From positions 33,080 through 97,079 of the forward strand of contig JAFIGC010000003.1 in assembly GCA_020831635.1 (NCBI GenBank): a DNA stretch of 64,000 nt, written 5' to 3'. This DNA is from Verrucomicrobiota bacterium (GTDB lineage Bacteria; Verrucomicrobiota; Kiritimatiellia; SS1-B-03-39; UBA6053). Below the pieces are notes generated by a model. It saw only the letters and a program-made list of their open reading frames with translations. It was not told the DNA's origin and did no database searches. Of the stretch, positions 33,928 through 41,030 are shown piece after piece (within the stretch, counting starts at the first letter, position 1; the number at the start of each line of letters is the position of its first letter). Position numbers and translations under genes: made by a program.

Positions 33928-33957
33928 AAAATGGTGGCGATGGAGGGATTTGAACCC
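33928..33957. repeat. attR: right 30-bp direct repeat within tRNA-Met
   Basis: Identical to 26213-26242. It covers the CCA end, acceptor strand and most of the T arm of the tRNA, so recombination leaves a complete tRNA gene at this side. Confidence 0.9.
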
Positions 33958-34008
33958 CCGACACAAGGATTATGATTCCTCTGCTCTGACCAGCTGAGCT
34001 ACACCGCC
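33932..34008 (-). tRNA. tRNA-Met (anticodon CAT)
   Basis: 77 bases including an encoded CCA. The acceptor stem GGCGGTG pairs with CATCGCC; D arm GCTC/GAGC; the anticodon stem GAGGA/TCCTT holds a 7-base loop ATCATAA with anticodon CAT; the T arm is GGGGG-TTCAAAT-CCCTC. The weak first features of an initiator tRNA (mismatch at 1-72) are absent, so it is elongator Met, or an Ile tRNA with a modified CAT anticodon. It is the integration site of the element. Confidence 0.93.
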
Positions 34009-34027
34009 GGGAAAAAAGTTGTGCGGG

Positions 34028-34055
34028 GATATAAAACCATAGAAAGAAAAGTCAA
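34028..34055 (-). promoter_or_regulatory. Promoter of tRNA-Met
   Basis: On the minus strand TTGACT (34050-34055) and TATATC (34028-34033) are 16 bases apart, with a transcript start about 12 bases before the mature tRNA. A GC-rich segment follows the -10 box, like stringent-type promoters. Confidence 0.6.
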
Positions 34056-34077
34056 CCTGAATCAGTGAGATATTTGC
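34056..34077. repeat. Solo left end of the structured palindromic element
   Basis: 22 bases beginning CCTGAATCAGTGAGATATTTGC match the left terminal repeat of the elements at 14221 and 35927 with a few changes, and AAGGCA follows as in those copies. No matching right end is found before gltD-like at 34219, so this is a remnant. Confidence 0.6.
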
Positions 34078-34218
34078 AATGAAGGCACATCCCCGAACAG
34101 GAGAATACGTAGCGGTTGGCTGGAAGTATCCAGTGAATCCAGCTCACAGAGGATCAATCGGTCAAATTTTGCGCGGATGCGGCTGGACCAAGCCTTCTGG
34201 GCTTGATAACGTTTGCCC

Positions 34219-35925
34219 ATGACCGACTCCCCTGCCCTTTTGCCCTCCGAATATGCCCTTTCCATCGAAACCGGCGCCGGCCGCCACCCCAAGGATTTCG
34301 CTTGGGTGGCCCAAAACGTGCCCTGTCGCACCGCCTGCCCGGCCAAAACCGACATTCCCGGTTACTTGGAAGCCATTTACAAGGGCGATCCCGCCGAAGC
34401 CTACCGCATCAATTTGCGCGACAATGTCTTTCCGGCCGTACTCGGTCGCACCTGCACGCGCCCCTGCGAACCCGCCTGCCGCCATGGATGGAAGGGCCTC
34501 GGCGAACCCGTGGCCATCTGTTTTGCCAAACGCTCCGCCGACGATTTTCAGGAAAATCGCGCCCCCGTGGTCCTCGACAAACTTTTCCCGCCCACGGACA
34601 AAACCGTGGCCGTGGTTGGAGGCGGAGCCTCGGGCCTCACCGTGGCCCGCGAATTGCAATTGTGGGGACATCAGGTCACCGTCTATGAACGCCATGCCGA
34701 ACCCGGCGGACTCATGATCCAGGGCATCCCGGAGTTCCGCCTGCCCCGGGACACCGTCCGCCGTGAGATCGAGCAAATTCGCCTCCTCGGCGTTCGCTTT
34801 GAATGTGGTCAAGCCGTGGACGCCGAAGGCCTGCGGACCCTTCAGGGGCAGCACGATGCCGTGGTCCTGGCCGCCGGCACCCACGAGCCCGTCCTGTTGG
34901 ACTGCCCCGGTGCCGATTTGCAGGGGGTCCGCCATGGCCTTGAATTTTTGAAAGCGGTCAACCAAGGCGAACGCCCCGATCCCGGACGGGCCGTGGTGGT
35001 GATTGGCGGAGGATTCACCGCCGTGGACTGCGCCCGCATGGCCCGCCGCCTCGGCGCCGCCGACGTCCACATGGTGTACCGTCGTTCCGAAAAAGAAATG
35101 TACATCGGCGAACATGAGCTGCACCAATTCGCAGAAGAAGGGGTCGGCACCCAATTCCTGGCCACCCCCGTGGAAATCGTCGGCGACGCCACCGGCAACG
35201 TCACCGCCGTCCGCTTTCAAAAAACCCGGTTGGTGGAAACCGACGGTGGACGCGCCCGCCCGGAACCCATTCCGGGCAGCGACTTCGAACTCCCCTGCGA
35301 CACCGTTTTGTTGGGCACCGGACAAAAGGCCGCCGGGTGGTGGCAGGGCCTGGAAGGCCTTCACCTCGCCGGAGATGCCATTACCGGACCCGGTTCGCTC
35401 ATCGACGCCATCGGCCATGGCAAAAAAATCGCCCGAGAGGTCGATCAAAGCCTCATGGGGCAAGACCGCTTTGAAACCGTGGTCGTGACCCAAAACGCGA
35501 AAACCACCGGACGCACCCGGGAAATGGACCTGCTGCCCCGTTTGAAAATGCCCGAGATCCCCGCCGACGCCCGCGGGGTCACCGATGAAGTCGAAACCGG
35601 ACTCTCTCGCGAGGACGCGGAGACCGAAGCCTCCCGCTGCTACCTCTGCCATTACAAATTCGAGATCGACAACGACCTGTGCATCTATTGCGACCGCTGT
35701 CTCAAGGTCAAACCCGTGGACGACTGCATCGTCAAAATCAGCGATCTGATTTACGACGACAGCGAGCGCATCACCGGATACGTCCGCAGTACCGGAACCC
35801 GCAACTACAACCGCCTGCACTTGGACCAAAACCAATGCATCCGCTGCGGCGCCTGCGTGGAAGTCTGCCCCGTCGAATGCATTACCCTGCAAAAAGTCAG
35901 CGAAATCACTCTCCCTCGGAAATAA
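34219..35925 (+). CDS. GltD-like FAD-dependent oxidoreductase with ferredoxin domain
   Basis: 568 residues from the ATG at 34219. N-terminal iron-sulfur part: CRTACPAKTDIPGYL and CTRPCEPACRHG, as in the glutamate synthase small subunit. FAD-binding VAVVGGGASGLTVARELQ near residue 133 and NAD(P)-binding VVVIGGGFTAVDCARMARR near 255. The C-terminus has further Cys clusters: CYLCHYKFEIDNDLCIYCDRC and the ferredoxin motif CIRCGACVEVCPVEC. It probably moves electrons from NAD(P)H to a ferredoxin-like partner; no glutamate synthase large subunit is nearby, so the true substrate is open. Confidence 0.88.
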   Translation: MTDSPALLPSEYALSIETGAGRHPKDFAWVAQNVPCRTACPAKTDIPGYLEAIYKGDPAEAYRINLRDNVFPAVLGRTCTRPCEPACRHGWKGLGEPVAICFAKRSADDFQENRAPVVLDKLFPPTDKTVAVVGGGASGLTVARELQLWGHQVTVYERHAEPGGLMIQGIPEFRLPRDTVRREIEQIRLLGVRFECGQAVDAEGLRTLQGQHDAVVLAAGTHEPVLLDCPGADLQGVRHGLEFLKAVNQGERPDPGRAVVVIGGGFTAVDCARMARRLGAADVHMVYRRSEKEMYIGEHELHQFAEEGVGTQFLATPVEIVGDATGNVTAVRFQKTRLVETDGGRARPEPIPGSDFELPCDTVLLGTGQKAAGWWQGLEGLHLAGDAITGPGSLIDAIGHGKKIAREVDQSLMGQDRFETVVVTQNAKTTGRTREMDLLPRLKMPEIPADARGVTDEVETGLSREDAETEASRCYLCHYKFEIDNDLCIYCDRCLKVKPVDDCIVKISDLIYDDSERITGYVRSTGTRNYNRLHLDQNQCIRCGACVEVCPVECITLQKVSEITLPRK

Positions 35926-35926
35926 T

Positions 35927-36088
35927 CCTGAATCCGTGAGATCTTTGCAAAGAAGGCGTGCAAGATCATGGAGCGAAAGGAAGTTTCAGGAACCGAGGCA
36001 TACCCATGCGGTCTGTAGAGTGTTCATGAAAATCCCTTGCAGCCCATGAGATTGTGCGAATTCAAAGCAAAGATCTCACGGATTCAGG
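35927..36088. repeat. Structured palindromic element, copy 2 (162 bp)
   Basis: It starts one base after the stop of the GltD-like gene. Terminal inverted repeats begin CCTGAATCCGTGAG and end CTCACGGATTCAGG. The inner stem 35984-35993 / 36022-36031 occupies the same place as in copy 1 but with two compensated base pairs. ATAAT flanks both ends, a possible 5-bp target duplication. It may serve as terminator for the gene before it. Confidence 0.75.
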
Positions 36089-36170
36089 ATAATTATCTCG
36101 CCAGAACAATAAAAGACCGGACGCAGCGTTTTCCGTATCAGTGCTTCACCCATAACCCAAGGAGATTGAA

Positions 36171-36710
36171 ATGAAGACACTTGAATACATTCGGAATATG
36201 ATCCCGGCCCTGATCGCCGGCGCCCTGCTCACCGGCATGCCCGCTTTCGCGGAAAATGCCGCGGACAATGCCGCGAAGGATGCGGCGGATGTCGAAGAAG
36301 CCGTCCCCCTCCCGGAAGAAGCGAGGGAAACCCGCGAAGCCCGCCGGGAAGCCATGGAAGCCAGACGGGAAGCCCGCCGGGAGGCCATGCGGACGCAGCG
36401 CGAAGCCGCCATGCTGGAACGTTTCGACGCCGATGGCGACGGCGTACTGAGCGAAGAAGAACGGGCCACCGCAATGGAAACCCTGCGTGCCGAACGCGCC
36501 GAACGGCGTCAGCAATCCATGCAATCCGGTGAAAGACCGGAACGCCCCGGCCGACCCGACTGGGCCGGACGCCCCGACGGCGAGGGACGCCCCGGACGCC
36601 CGGACAGACCCGGACGGCCAGAAGACGCCGAGCGTCCAGAACGCCCCGCCCGCCCCGATCGGCCGGATCGGCCCGCCCGCCCGGACCGGCCTGCGCGCGG
36701 CCAACGCTGA
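36171..36710 (+). CDS. Secreted EF-hand protein with Arg/Pro-rich tail
   Basis: 179 residues. AAGGAG precedes the ATG; a signal peptide ends AFAENA. Residues 45-85 are an Arg/Glu/Ala-rich helix, followed by one clear EF-hand loop DADGDGVLSEEE near residue 86. The last 60 residues are a low-complexity tail with repeated GRP, RPDRP and RPERP units. A calcium-binding envelope protein is likely; its partner is unknown. The next gene encodes another EF-hand protein, and a strong terminator stands between them. Confidence 0.7.
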   Translation: MKTLEYIRNMIPALIAGALLTGMPAFAENAADNAAKDAADVEEAVPLPEEARETREARREAMEARREARREAMRTQREAAMLERFDADGDGVLSEEERATAMETLRAERAERRQQSMQSGERPERPGRPDWAGRPDGEGRPGRPDRPGRPEDAERPERPARPDRPDRPARPDRPARGQR

Positions 36711-36736
36711 ATTCACGTTCGCGCAAACACCCCGAA

Positions 36737-36770
36737 AAGCGCCTCCGGAGAACCGGGGGCGCTTTTTTTT
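36737..36770 (+). terminator. Terminator after the first EF-hand gene
   Basis: AAGCGCC and GGCGCTT form a stem with an inner CCGG/CCGG pairing, followed by eight T in total. It lies about 26 bases after the stop codon. Confidence 0.85.
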
Positions 36771-36858
36771 GAAAATCTTTTCTGTTTTTCATTGCAATCC
36801 CGTCCCGTTCATCGTTGAATGAACAGGACCGTCAACCCCCCAACCTGTGCACAAGTTC

Positions 36859-37296
36859 ATGAAAGCCATTCATCTCTCCAGACACCTATTTACCCTGATC
36901 TTTTTTTCTTTCACCGTCGCCTTCCATGCAAGCGCGGTGGAAAATTACCACGAAGCCTCCCCCGAGGAACGGGCTGCCATTCGCGCACGGGTGAACGCCC
37001 GTCGCCAAGCCGCCATGGTGGAGCGGTTCGACAAGGACGGCGATGGGCACCTCACCCCCGAAGAATACGCGGCGTCCGTGGAAGTGCTGCGCCAGGAATG
37101 GCAACAGCGCCAAGCCAAACGCCGCGCCATTGTTGAAGCCAACCAAGCGAAATTCCGCAACAATCGGGATGTGCTCATGATTCATCGCTTTGACCGCAAT
37201 GGAGACGGTCGCCTGAGCGACTCCGAGCGCCAAGCGGGCGAGGAAACCATCCGCAGGGAGCAGGAAGCACACCGGGCAAAACGTCCGAGGCGCTAA
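36859..37296 (+). CDS. Secreted EF-hand protein
   Basis: 145 residues from the ATG at 36859 (a GTG twelve bases before is in frame but no better supported). A signal peptide with a Phe-rich core ends FHASA. Two EF-hand loops are seen: DKDGDGHLTPEE near residue 63 and DRNGDGRLSDSE near 118, linked by a basic helix. It resembles its neighbour in having an ARRQAAMVERFD-type helix before the first loop, so the two genes are probably related by duplication. Confidence 0.7.
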   Translation: MKAIHLSRHLFTLIFFSFTVAFHASAVENYHEASPEERAAIRARVNARRQAAMVERFDKDGDGHLTPEEYAASVEVLRQEWQQRQAKRRAIVEANQAKFRNNRDVLMIHRFDRNGDGRLSDSERQAGEETIRREQEAHRAKRPRR

Positions 37297-37377
37297 CGGA
37301 ATTATCGTAAATAACCAGATCTTAGAGGTCACTTGTGCTTGTCAGGTCTCCCATTGCTTTGTTATATGGGTATGATC

Positions 37378-38388
37378 ATGATTTCCAAAAAACCCAAAGC
37401 CGCCTTTTTCGCCGGTAACGAAAAATTCATCGACAAAGTGTACGGCGCCCAACGCCGGGCCGAGGTCGAATCCCGTTGCGACCTCTATCCGTACACTGTC
37501 TCCGAAAAGAACTTTTCCGAGCATGTCGACCGGCTCCAAGATCTGGAAGTGATCTTTTCCACATGGTCCATGCCTCACTTGGGCGAAACGGAAATCGCGC
37601 AATTGCCCGCCCTCAAAGCCGTCTTTTACGCCGCCGGATCCGTGCAAGGCTTTGCAAGGCCCTTTTTGAAGTCCAACATCCGCGTTTTCAGCGCCTGGGC
37701 CGCCAATGCCATTCCCGTGGCCGAGTTTTCCCTGGCCCAAATCCTTTTGAGTTGCAAAGGCTATTTTCGCAACACCCGGGATTGCCAAAACCCTGCCAAA
37801 CACAACCATACCCACGCCCACCAGGGGCCCGGCATCTACTCCAACACCGTGGCCCTGATCGGCTTCGGCATGATCGGCCGCAAACTCGCGGAACTTCTCC
37901 AACCCTTCCAACTAAACGTATTGGTGGTGGACCCCTACGTGGACGAAAAAATCATCACCGATCACGGCGCCAAACGGGCTACTATGGAAGAAGCCTTCGA
38001 AACCGCCCAGGTGGTATCCAATCATCTGCCCAATTTGCCCGCCACCGAATACATGCTCAACGGCGCCTTGTTTCGCCGCATGAAAGAATATGCCACCTTC
38101 GTCAACACCGGACGGGGCAAACAGGTCAAGGAAGACGAACTCATCGAAGTGTTGCGCGAACGTCCAGACCTCACCGCCCTACTCGACGTGACCTACCCGG
38201 AACCCCCTTCCCCGAACTCCCCGTTCTACTCCCTGCCCAACGTGCAACTCAGCAGCCACATCGCCGGCTCCATCGGCATCGAAGTCGGCAGAATGGCCGA
38301 TTTCGTGATCGAAGAGTTCGACCTGATGACCCAAGGAAACCCCCTGCGCTACGAAGTCACGGAAAAAATGTTGGAAACCATGGCCTGA
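37378..38388 (+). CDS. D-isomer-specific 2-hydroxyacid dehydrogenase family protein
   Basis: 336 residues from the ATG at 37378; ATG codons 6 and 12 bases before are also in frame. The NAD-binding half has VALIGFGMIGRKLAELLQPF near residue 160 and the family signature ending in FVNTGRGKQVKEDEL near 240. The acid/base His lies in LSSHIAGSIG near 300. The N-terminal half gives the usual flavodoxin-like substrate domain with GSVQGF around residue 90. These enzymes reduce 2-keto acids to D-2-hydroxy acids; the substrate cannot be told. Confidence 0.8.
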   Translation: MISKKPKAAFFAGNEKFIDKVYGAQRRAEVESRCDLYPYTVSEKNFSEHVDRLQDLEVIFSTWSMPHLGETEIAQLPALKAVFYAAGSVQGFARPFLKSNIRVFSAWAANAIPVAEFSLAQILLSCKGYFRNTRDCQNPAKHNHTHAHQGPGIYSNTVALIGFGMIGRKLAELLQPFQLNVLVVDPYVDEKIITDHGAKRATMEEAFETAQVVSNHLPNLPATEYMLNGALFRRMKEYATFVNTGRGKQVKEDELIEVLRERPDLTALLDVTYPEPPSPNSPFYSLPNVQLSSHIAGSIGIEVGRMADFVIEEFDLMTQGNPLRYEVTEKMLETMA

Positions 38389-38421
38389 TCTATTCCGAAG
38401 GAGGTCAAGCCAAGAAAAAAT

Positions 38422-39068
38422 TCAAACGCATTTGCGACGGCGGAAAAAAGCCAAGCCACCCGCACTGCCCAAAGCAATCAACATCAGGGCGATGGCACCG
38501 GGTTCGGGAATGATCACCCCCGTCATATCCATGTCCACGTGACGGTTGGGACTTCCCTCACCGTCATACCCCATGACGAATTCAAAGGAGAAAAACCCAG
38601 CTTGATTCATCACCTTGTTGAAGCCGATGGTGTATGGGGCCTGCGCGGCCGGATCCGTGCTTAACTCGTTTTCTTGAGGCCCCCAGGGCTCTTGCAGAAT
38701 CCCGATCGTGAAATTTTCGGCTTGTATTGGATCATCATTCAAATATTGCCCATTCAAAAATTGCCTTTTCTCCAAATTCGTCGGGGAAAAAAGAAATGAG
38801 GCTCATTGTCCACAAAGCGAATGCGTTGGCTTCCGCCCGACATGGCCCCCAGGGAGGTGCCTACAATCTGAAAAGTGGCGTCGAGACTCATCCCGCCGAT
38901 TGTGGTAACATTCGTGGCGCGCCAAACGTCACCGGAACTGGAGTATTGATTGGTGCCTGTCGATATGTCGCTTATATTTTTAAAGTCAAACGATATGGTG
39001 GTGGACAGTGCCACACCCGCCACAAAGTGGCTGAGCACAAATGAGAGTAATTTATATTTCGTCTTCAT
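38422..39068 (-). pseudogene. PEP-CTERM sorting protein with frameshift
   Basis: Two overlapping frames make one protein. From the ATG at 39068: signal MKTKYKLLSFVLSHFV, then SFDFKNISD and DATFQIVGTSLGAMSGG. The frame shifts at a six-T run near 38787-38795; adding one T restores the reading into SPTNLEKRQFLNGQYLNDD and onward to the PEP-CTERM anchor VIIPEPGAIALMLIALG...FFRRRK. The anchor directs exosortase-dependent sorting. The break is either a real mutation, a phase-variable tract or a sequencing error. Confidence 0.75.
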
Positions 39069-39098
39069 GTTCAAGATTCCTGCCCGGCAATGGCGCAA

Positions 39099-39446
39099 AC
39101 GGGCTTTTTCTGTTTTTTAATGAGTGATTTTAAGGATTGAAGGACATGATTGAAGGGCGAATCGCAGACAACCATGCGGCCATTATATTCCACATTCCAA
39201 GGAACCGTCAACCCGGAAGAATGTATTTTTCCGATTATTTTCACAATTAACCACAAAACATAAACTTGTAATTTTTTTTGATAAATCATAACAATTCATT
39301 ACCCTAGAATTTTTCTTCTTTTGCAGTTAAACTGTATTTTTTGGTGGCCTGATTCGTTTGATATCGGCGCGTCTATCCAAGCATACGCGGAACGAACAAA
39401 TATTTAGGAAAGATCACGGTTATTTGTTCGCTCAGCGCGTGAAATC
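39099..39446. other. Gene-free AT-rich spacer
   Basis: About 350 bases richer in A and T than the rest. It should hold the promoter of the PEP-CTERM gene (minus) and of the DUF6941-like gene (plus). I see no RNA gene, repeat family member or convincing open frame. Confidence 0.5.
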
Positions 39447-39899
39447 ATGCTAGCCCAAGCAGGTATGAACGTGCAACCCGACCTCCAATCCAGTCTTTTG
39501 TGTGACGACGTCCGCCAGGAACGCAATGGGAAGTTCATTCTCATTGGCCTTTTCGACGCCGTGGCCAGCCCAAATTTTCCCCTGCGCTATCCCCGGCTCT
39601 GCACCGTGAACCGCTGGTGCAGCGGCGAGGGTGAATTCATGCAAACCACCAAAGTCCTCAAGCCCGACCGCCAATCGGTGCTGTTGCAGGGCAAGACCAT
39701 TCCCGTGCGCCTCAAAGACGAATTCGCCACCGCCACCAACGTGGAACTCTTCCTCAACGTCGAGTTCGATCAGCCCGGCACCTATTGGATCGAGATTTAC
39801 CTCGAAGACCGCCTGCGCCTCTCCTATCCCTTGCGCGTGGCCCAGGTGCAGCAGCAAAACCCCAATCAACCGCCCCAATCCCCGCCGCCCATGGCATAA
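39447..39899 (+). CDS. DUF6941-like protein
   Basis: 150 residues. The pattern LLCDDVRQERNGKFILIGLFD near the start and GTYWIEIYLEDRLRLSYPLRV near the end match a small family annotated as DUF6941, a predicted beta-sandwich of unknown function. The C-terminal 15 residues are Gln/Pro-rich. The ATG at 39447 gives the longest form; an ATG at 39465 (MNVQPDLQ) is an alternative. It precedes the FGE-like gene by 21 bases. Confidence 0.55.
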   Translation: MLAQAGMNVQPDLQSSLLCDDVRQERNGKFILIGLFDAVASPNFPLRYPRLCTVNRWCSGEGEFMQTTKVLKPDRQSVLLQGKTIPVRLKDEFATATNVELFLNVEFDQPGTYWIEIYLEDRLRLSYPLRVAQVQQQNPNQPPQSPPPMA

Positions 39900-39920
39900 A
39901 CACGGACCGGAGCGCCCGTC

Positions 39921-40598
39921 ATGCTTCGTTCCGTCGCCCGCACCTTCGCCTGGATCGGTCTTCCGACGCTCGGAACCCTCCTGGCCTTGGGCTTCCGACC
40001 GTCGGAAACCGATTGGCGTACCTTTTCCGAGGCTCGGAACCCGAAAATCGCGCACGCAACCCTCGCGTTGCCCGATGGACAAGCCATCCGCCTCTTGGGC
40101 GTGCCGGATATCGGGGGCGGACCCGCGTTTTTTCTGGGCGAACGAGAAATCACCCGTGCCGAATTCCGGGCCTTTGACCCTTCCTTCGAGGGTCATCCCG
40201 GCTCCGCCGCCGTTTCGCACGCGCAAGCCCTGGCCTTTTGCGAGTGGCTTTCCCAACGCAGCGGACGCAGGGTTCGCCTCCCGACCCTCGCGGAATGGCG
40301 CTTGGCCGCCAGGGGCGGCATACCCAACGCGGAATTTCCCTGGGGTTTTTCAAGGAACCTGCGACCTCGCGGAGTCCGATTCGCCTTGGATACCAAACCC
40401 CGACGTCCCGGCCCGCCCCTGGGATACGGCTTTCGGGATCTCGCGGGCGGCCTTTGGGAATGGACCGTCGAAGGCCGGGCCATCGGCGGAGCCTGGAGCG
40501 AACGGGATCCGGACCGTTTGCGCATCGACACCGCCATCTCCCTGCCGGACGGCTATCGGGACGAGGATTCCGGCTTTCGGATCTTGGTGGAGGAGTAG
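39921..40598 (+). CDS. Formylglycine-generating-enzyme-like (SUMF1 fold) protein
   Basis: 225 residues. An N-terminal hydrophobic helix (residues 8-24) suggests export or membrane anchoring. The rest follows the FGE-sulfatase fold: GEREITRAEFRAF, the CEWLSQRSGRRVRLPTLAEWRLAARGG-like block and GYGFRDLAGGLWEWTVEG with IGGAW and a final SGFRILVEE. It is shorter than genuine FGE and I do not see the paired active-site Cys, so formylglycine formation is doubtful; a binding or other oxidase role is possible. Confidence 0.7.
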   Translation: MLRSVARTFAWIGLPTLGTLLALGFRPSETDWRTFSEARNPKIAHATLALPDGQAIRLLGVPDIGGGPAFFLGEREITRAEFRAFDPSFEGHPGSAAVSHAQALAFCEWLSQRSGRRVRLPTLAEWRLAARGGIPNAEFPWGFSRNLRPRGVRFALDTKPRRPGPPLGYGFRDLAGGLWEWTVEGRAIGGAWSERDPDRLRIDTAISLPDGYRDEDSGFRILVEE

Positions 40599-40599
40599 G

Positions 40600-40704
40600 G
40601 TCCTGCACTTTGAGGGAATTCGGGGTGGACGGGAGCGCCGGTCTCCGCACCGGCAGGGGCGAAGGGGGCGAATTCGGGTCGGAATTCCCTCAAAGTGCAA
40701 GACC
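40600..40704. repeat. Palindromic repeat (CTTTGAGGGAATTC family), copy 1
   Basis: Inverted arms CTGCACTTTGAGGGAATTC (40603-40621) and its complement at 40681-40700 enclose a GC-rich centre with GCCGGTCTCCGCACCGGC. A related copy is at 57800-57909. It begins two bases after the stop of the FGE-like gene. Confidence 0.7.
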
Positions 40705-40716
40705 CGGGGTGCAAGA

Positions 40717-40745
40717 TTGACTTCCCCTTTTTGACCGGGCATACT
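40717..40745 (+). promoter_or_regulatory. Promoter of the HTH-srkA pair, probably leaderless
   Basis: TTGACT (40717-40722) and CATACT (40740-40745) are 17 bases apart. The start ATG at 40752 lies seven bases after the -10 box, so the transcript should begin at or close to the A of the start codon. The same CATACTGTG-N-CCATG arrangement stands before the int gene at 26316. Confidence 0.55.
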
Positions 40746-40751
40746 GTGTCC

Positions 40752-41030
40752 ATGAATTTTTCTCCCACACAACTTGGCGAACGCATTAAAACCGCGCGCG
40801 AAGCACGCGGACTCTCGCAAAAACAGCTGGCCGACCTCGCGGGCATTGGCAAAACCGCCATGTTCGATCTGGAACACGGAAACCCGGGCGTTCGCCTGAA
40901 CACGCTCATGGCGGTGATGGACGTCCTCGGCATGACTTTTCGCATTGATGACGTGGAGGCGGTGTCCGCAACGCCGCAGGCTGAAACCCCACCTCTTCTC
41001 ACCGACGATTTGCCGGACTACCTCCTCTAA
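40752..41030 (+). CDS. HipB-like XRE-family HTH regulator
   Basis: 92 residues from the ATG at 40752. Residues 8-62 are a Cro/CI-type HTH: LGERIKTAREARGLSQKQLADLAGIGKTAMFDLEHGNPGVRLNTLMAVMDVLG-type in family layout, closest to HipB or y4mF-like antitoxins. The C-terminal 25 residues are acidic and Pro/Thr-rich and probably unstructured. Its stop overlaps the start of the srkA gene (TAATG), so the two are translated together; in HipBA-like pairs the HTH protein represses the operon and neutralises the kinase. Confidence 0.8.
   Translation: MNFSPTQLGERIKTAREARGLSQKQLADLAGIGKTAMFDLEHGNPGVRLNTLMAVMDVLGMTFRIDDVEAVSATPQAETPPLLTDDLPDYLL

Larger units (their letters stand above)
26213..33957 (+). 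mobile_element. 7.7 kb integrative element in tRNA-Met(CAT)
   Basis: The element is bounded by the two 30-bp repeats and keeps the tRNA intact on its right side. Eleven or so genes all lie on the plus strand and mostly overlap by four bases: integrase, zinc-finger protein, excisionase-like HTH, 59-residue protein, RepA-like helicase, primase, two related coiled-coil proteins around a 55-residue protein, small-terminase-like HTH, acidic protein, terminator. An iteron-like array lies between helicase and primase. It has no virion structural genes, relaxase or antibiotic resistance gene. The gene order resembles phage satellites of the PICI type; a self-replicating integrated plasmid is the alternative. 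Confidence 0.9.

Noticed and set aside
39071..39289. A 72-codon minus-strand frame before the PEP-CTERM gene
   Set aside because: It has no ribosome site, lies in an AT-rich spacer and overlaps the start of the PEP-CTERM gene; no domain is recognisable.
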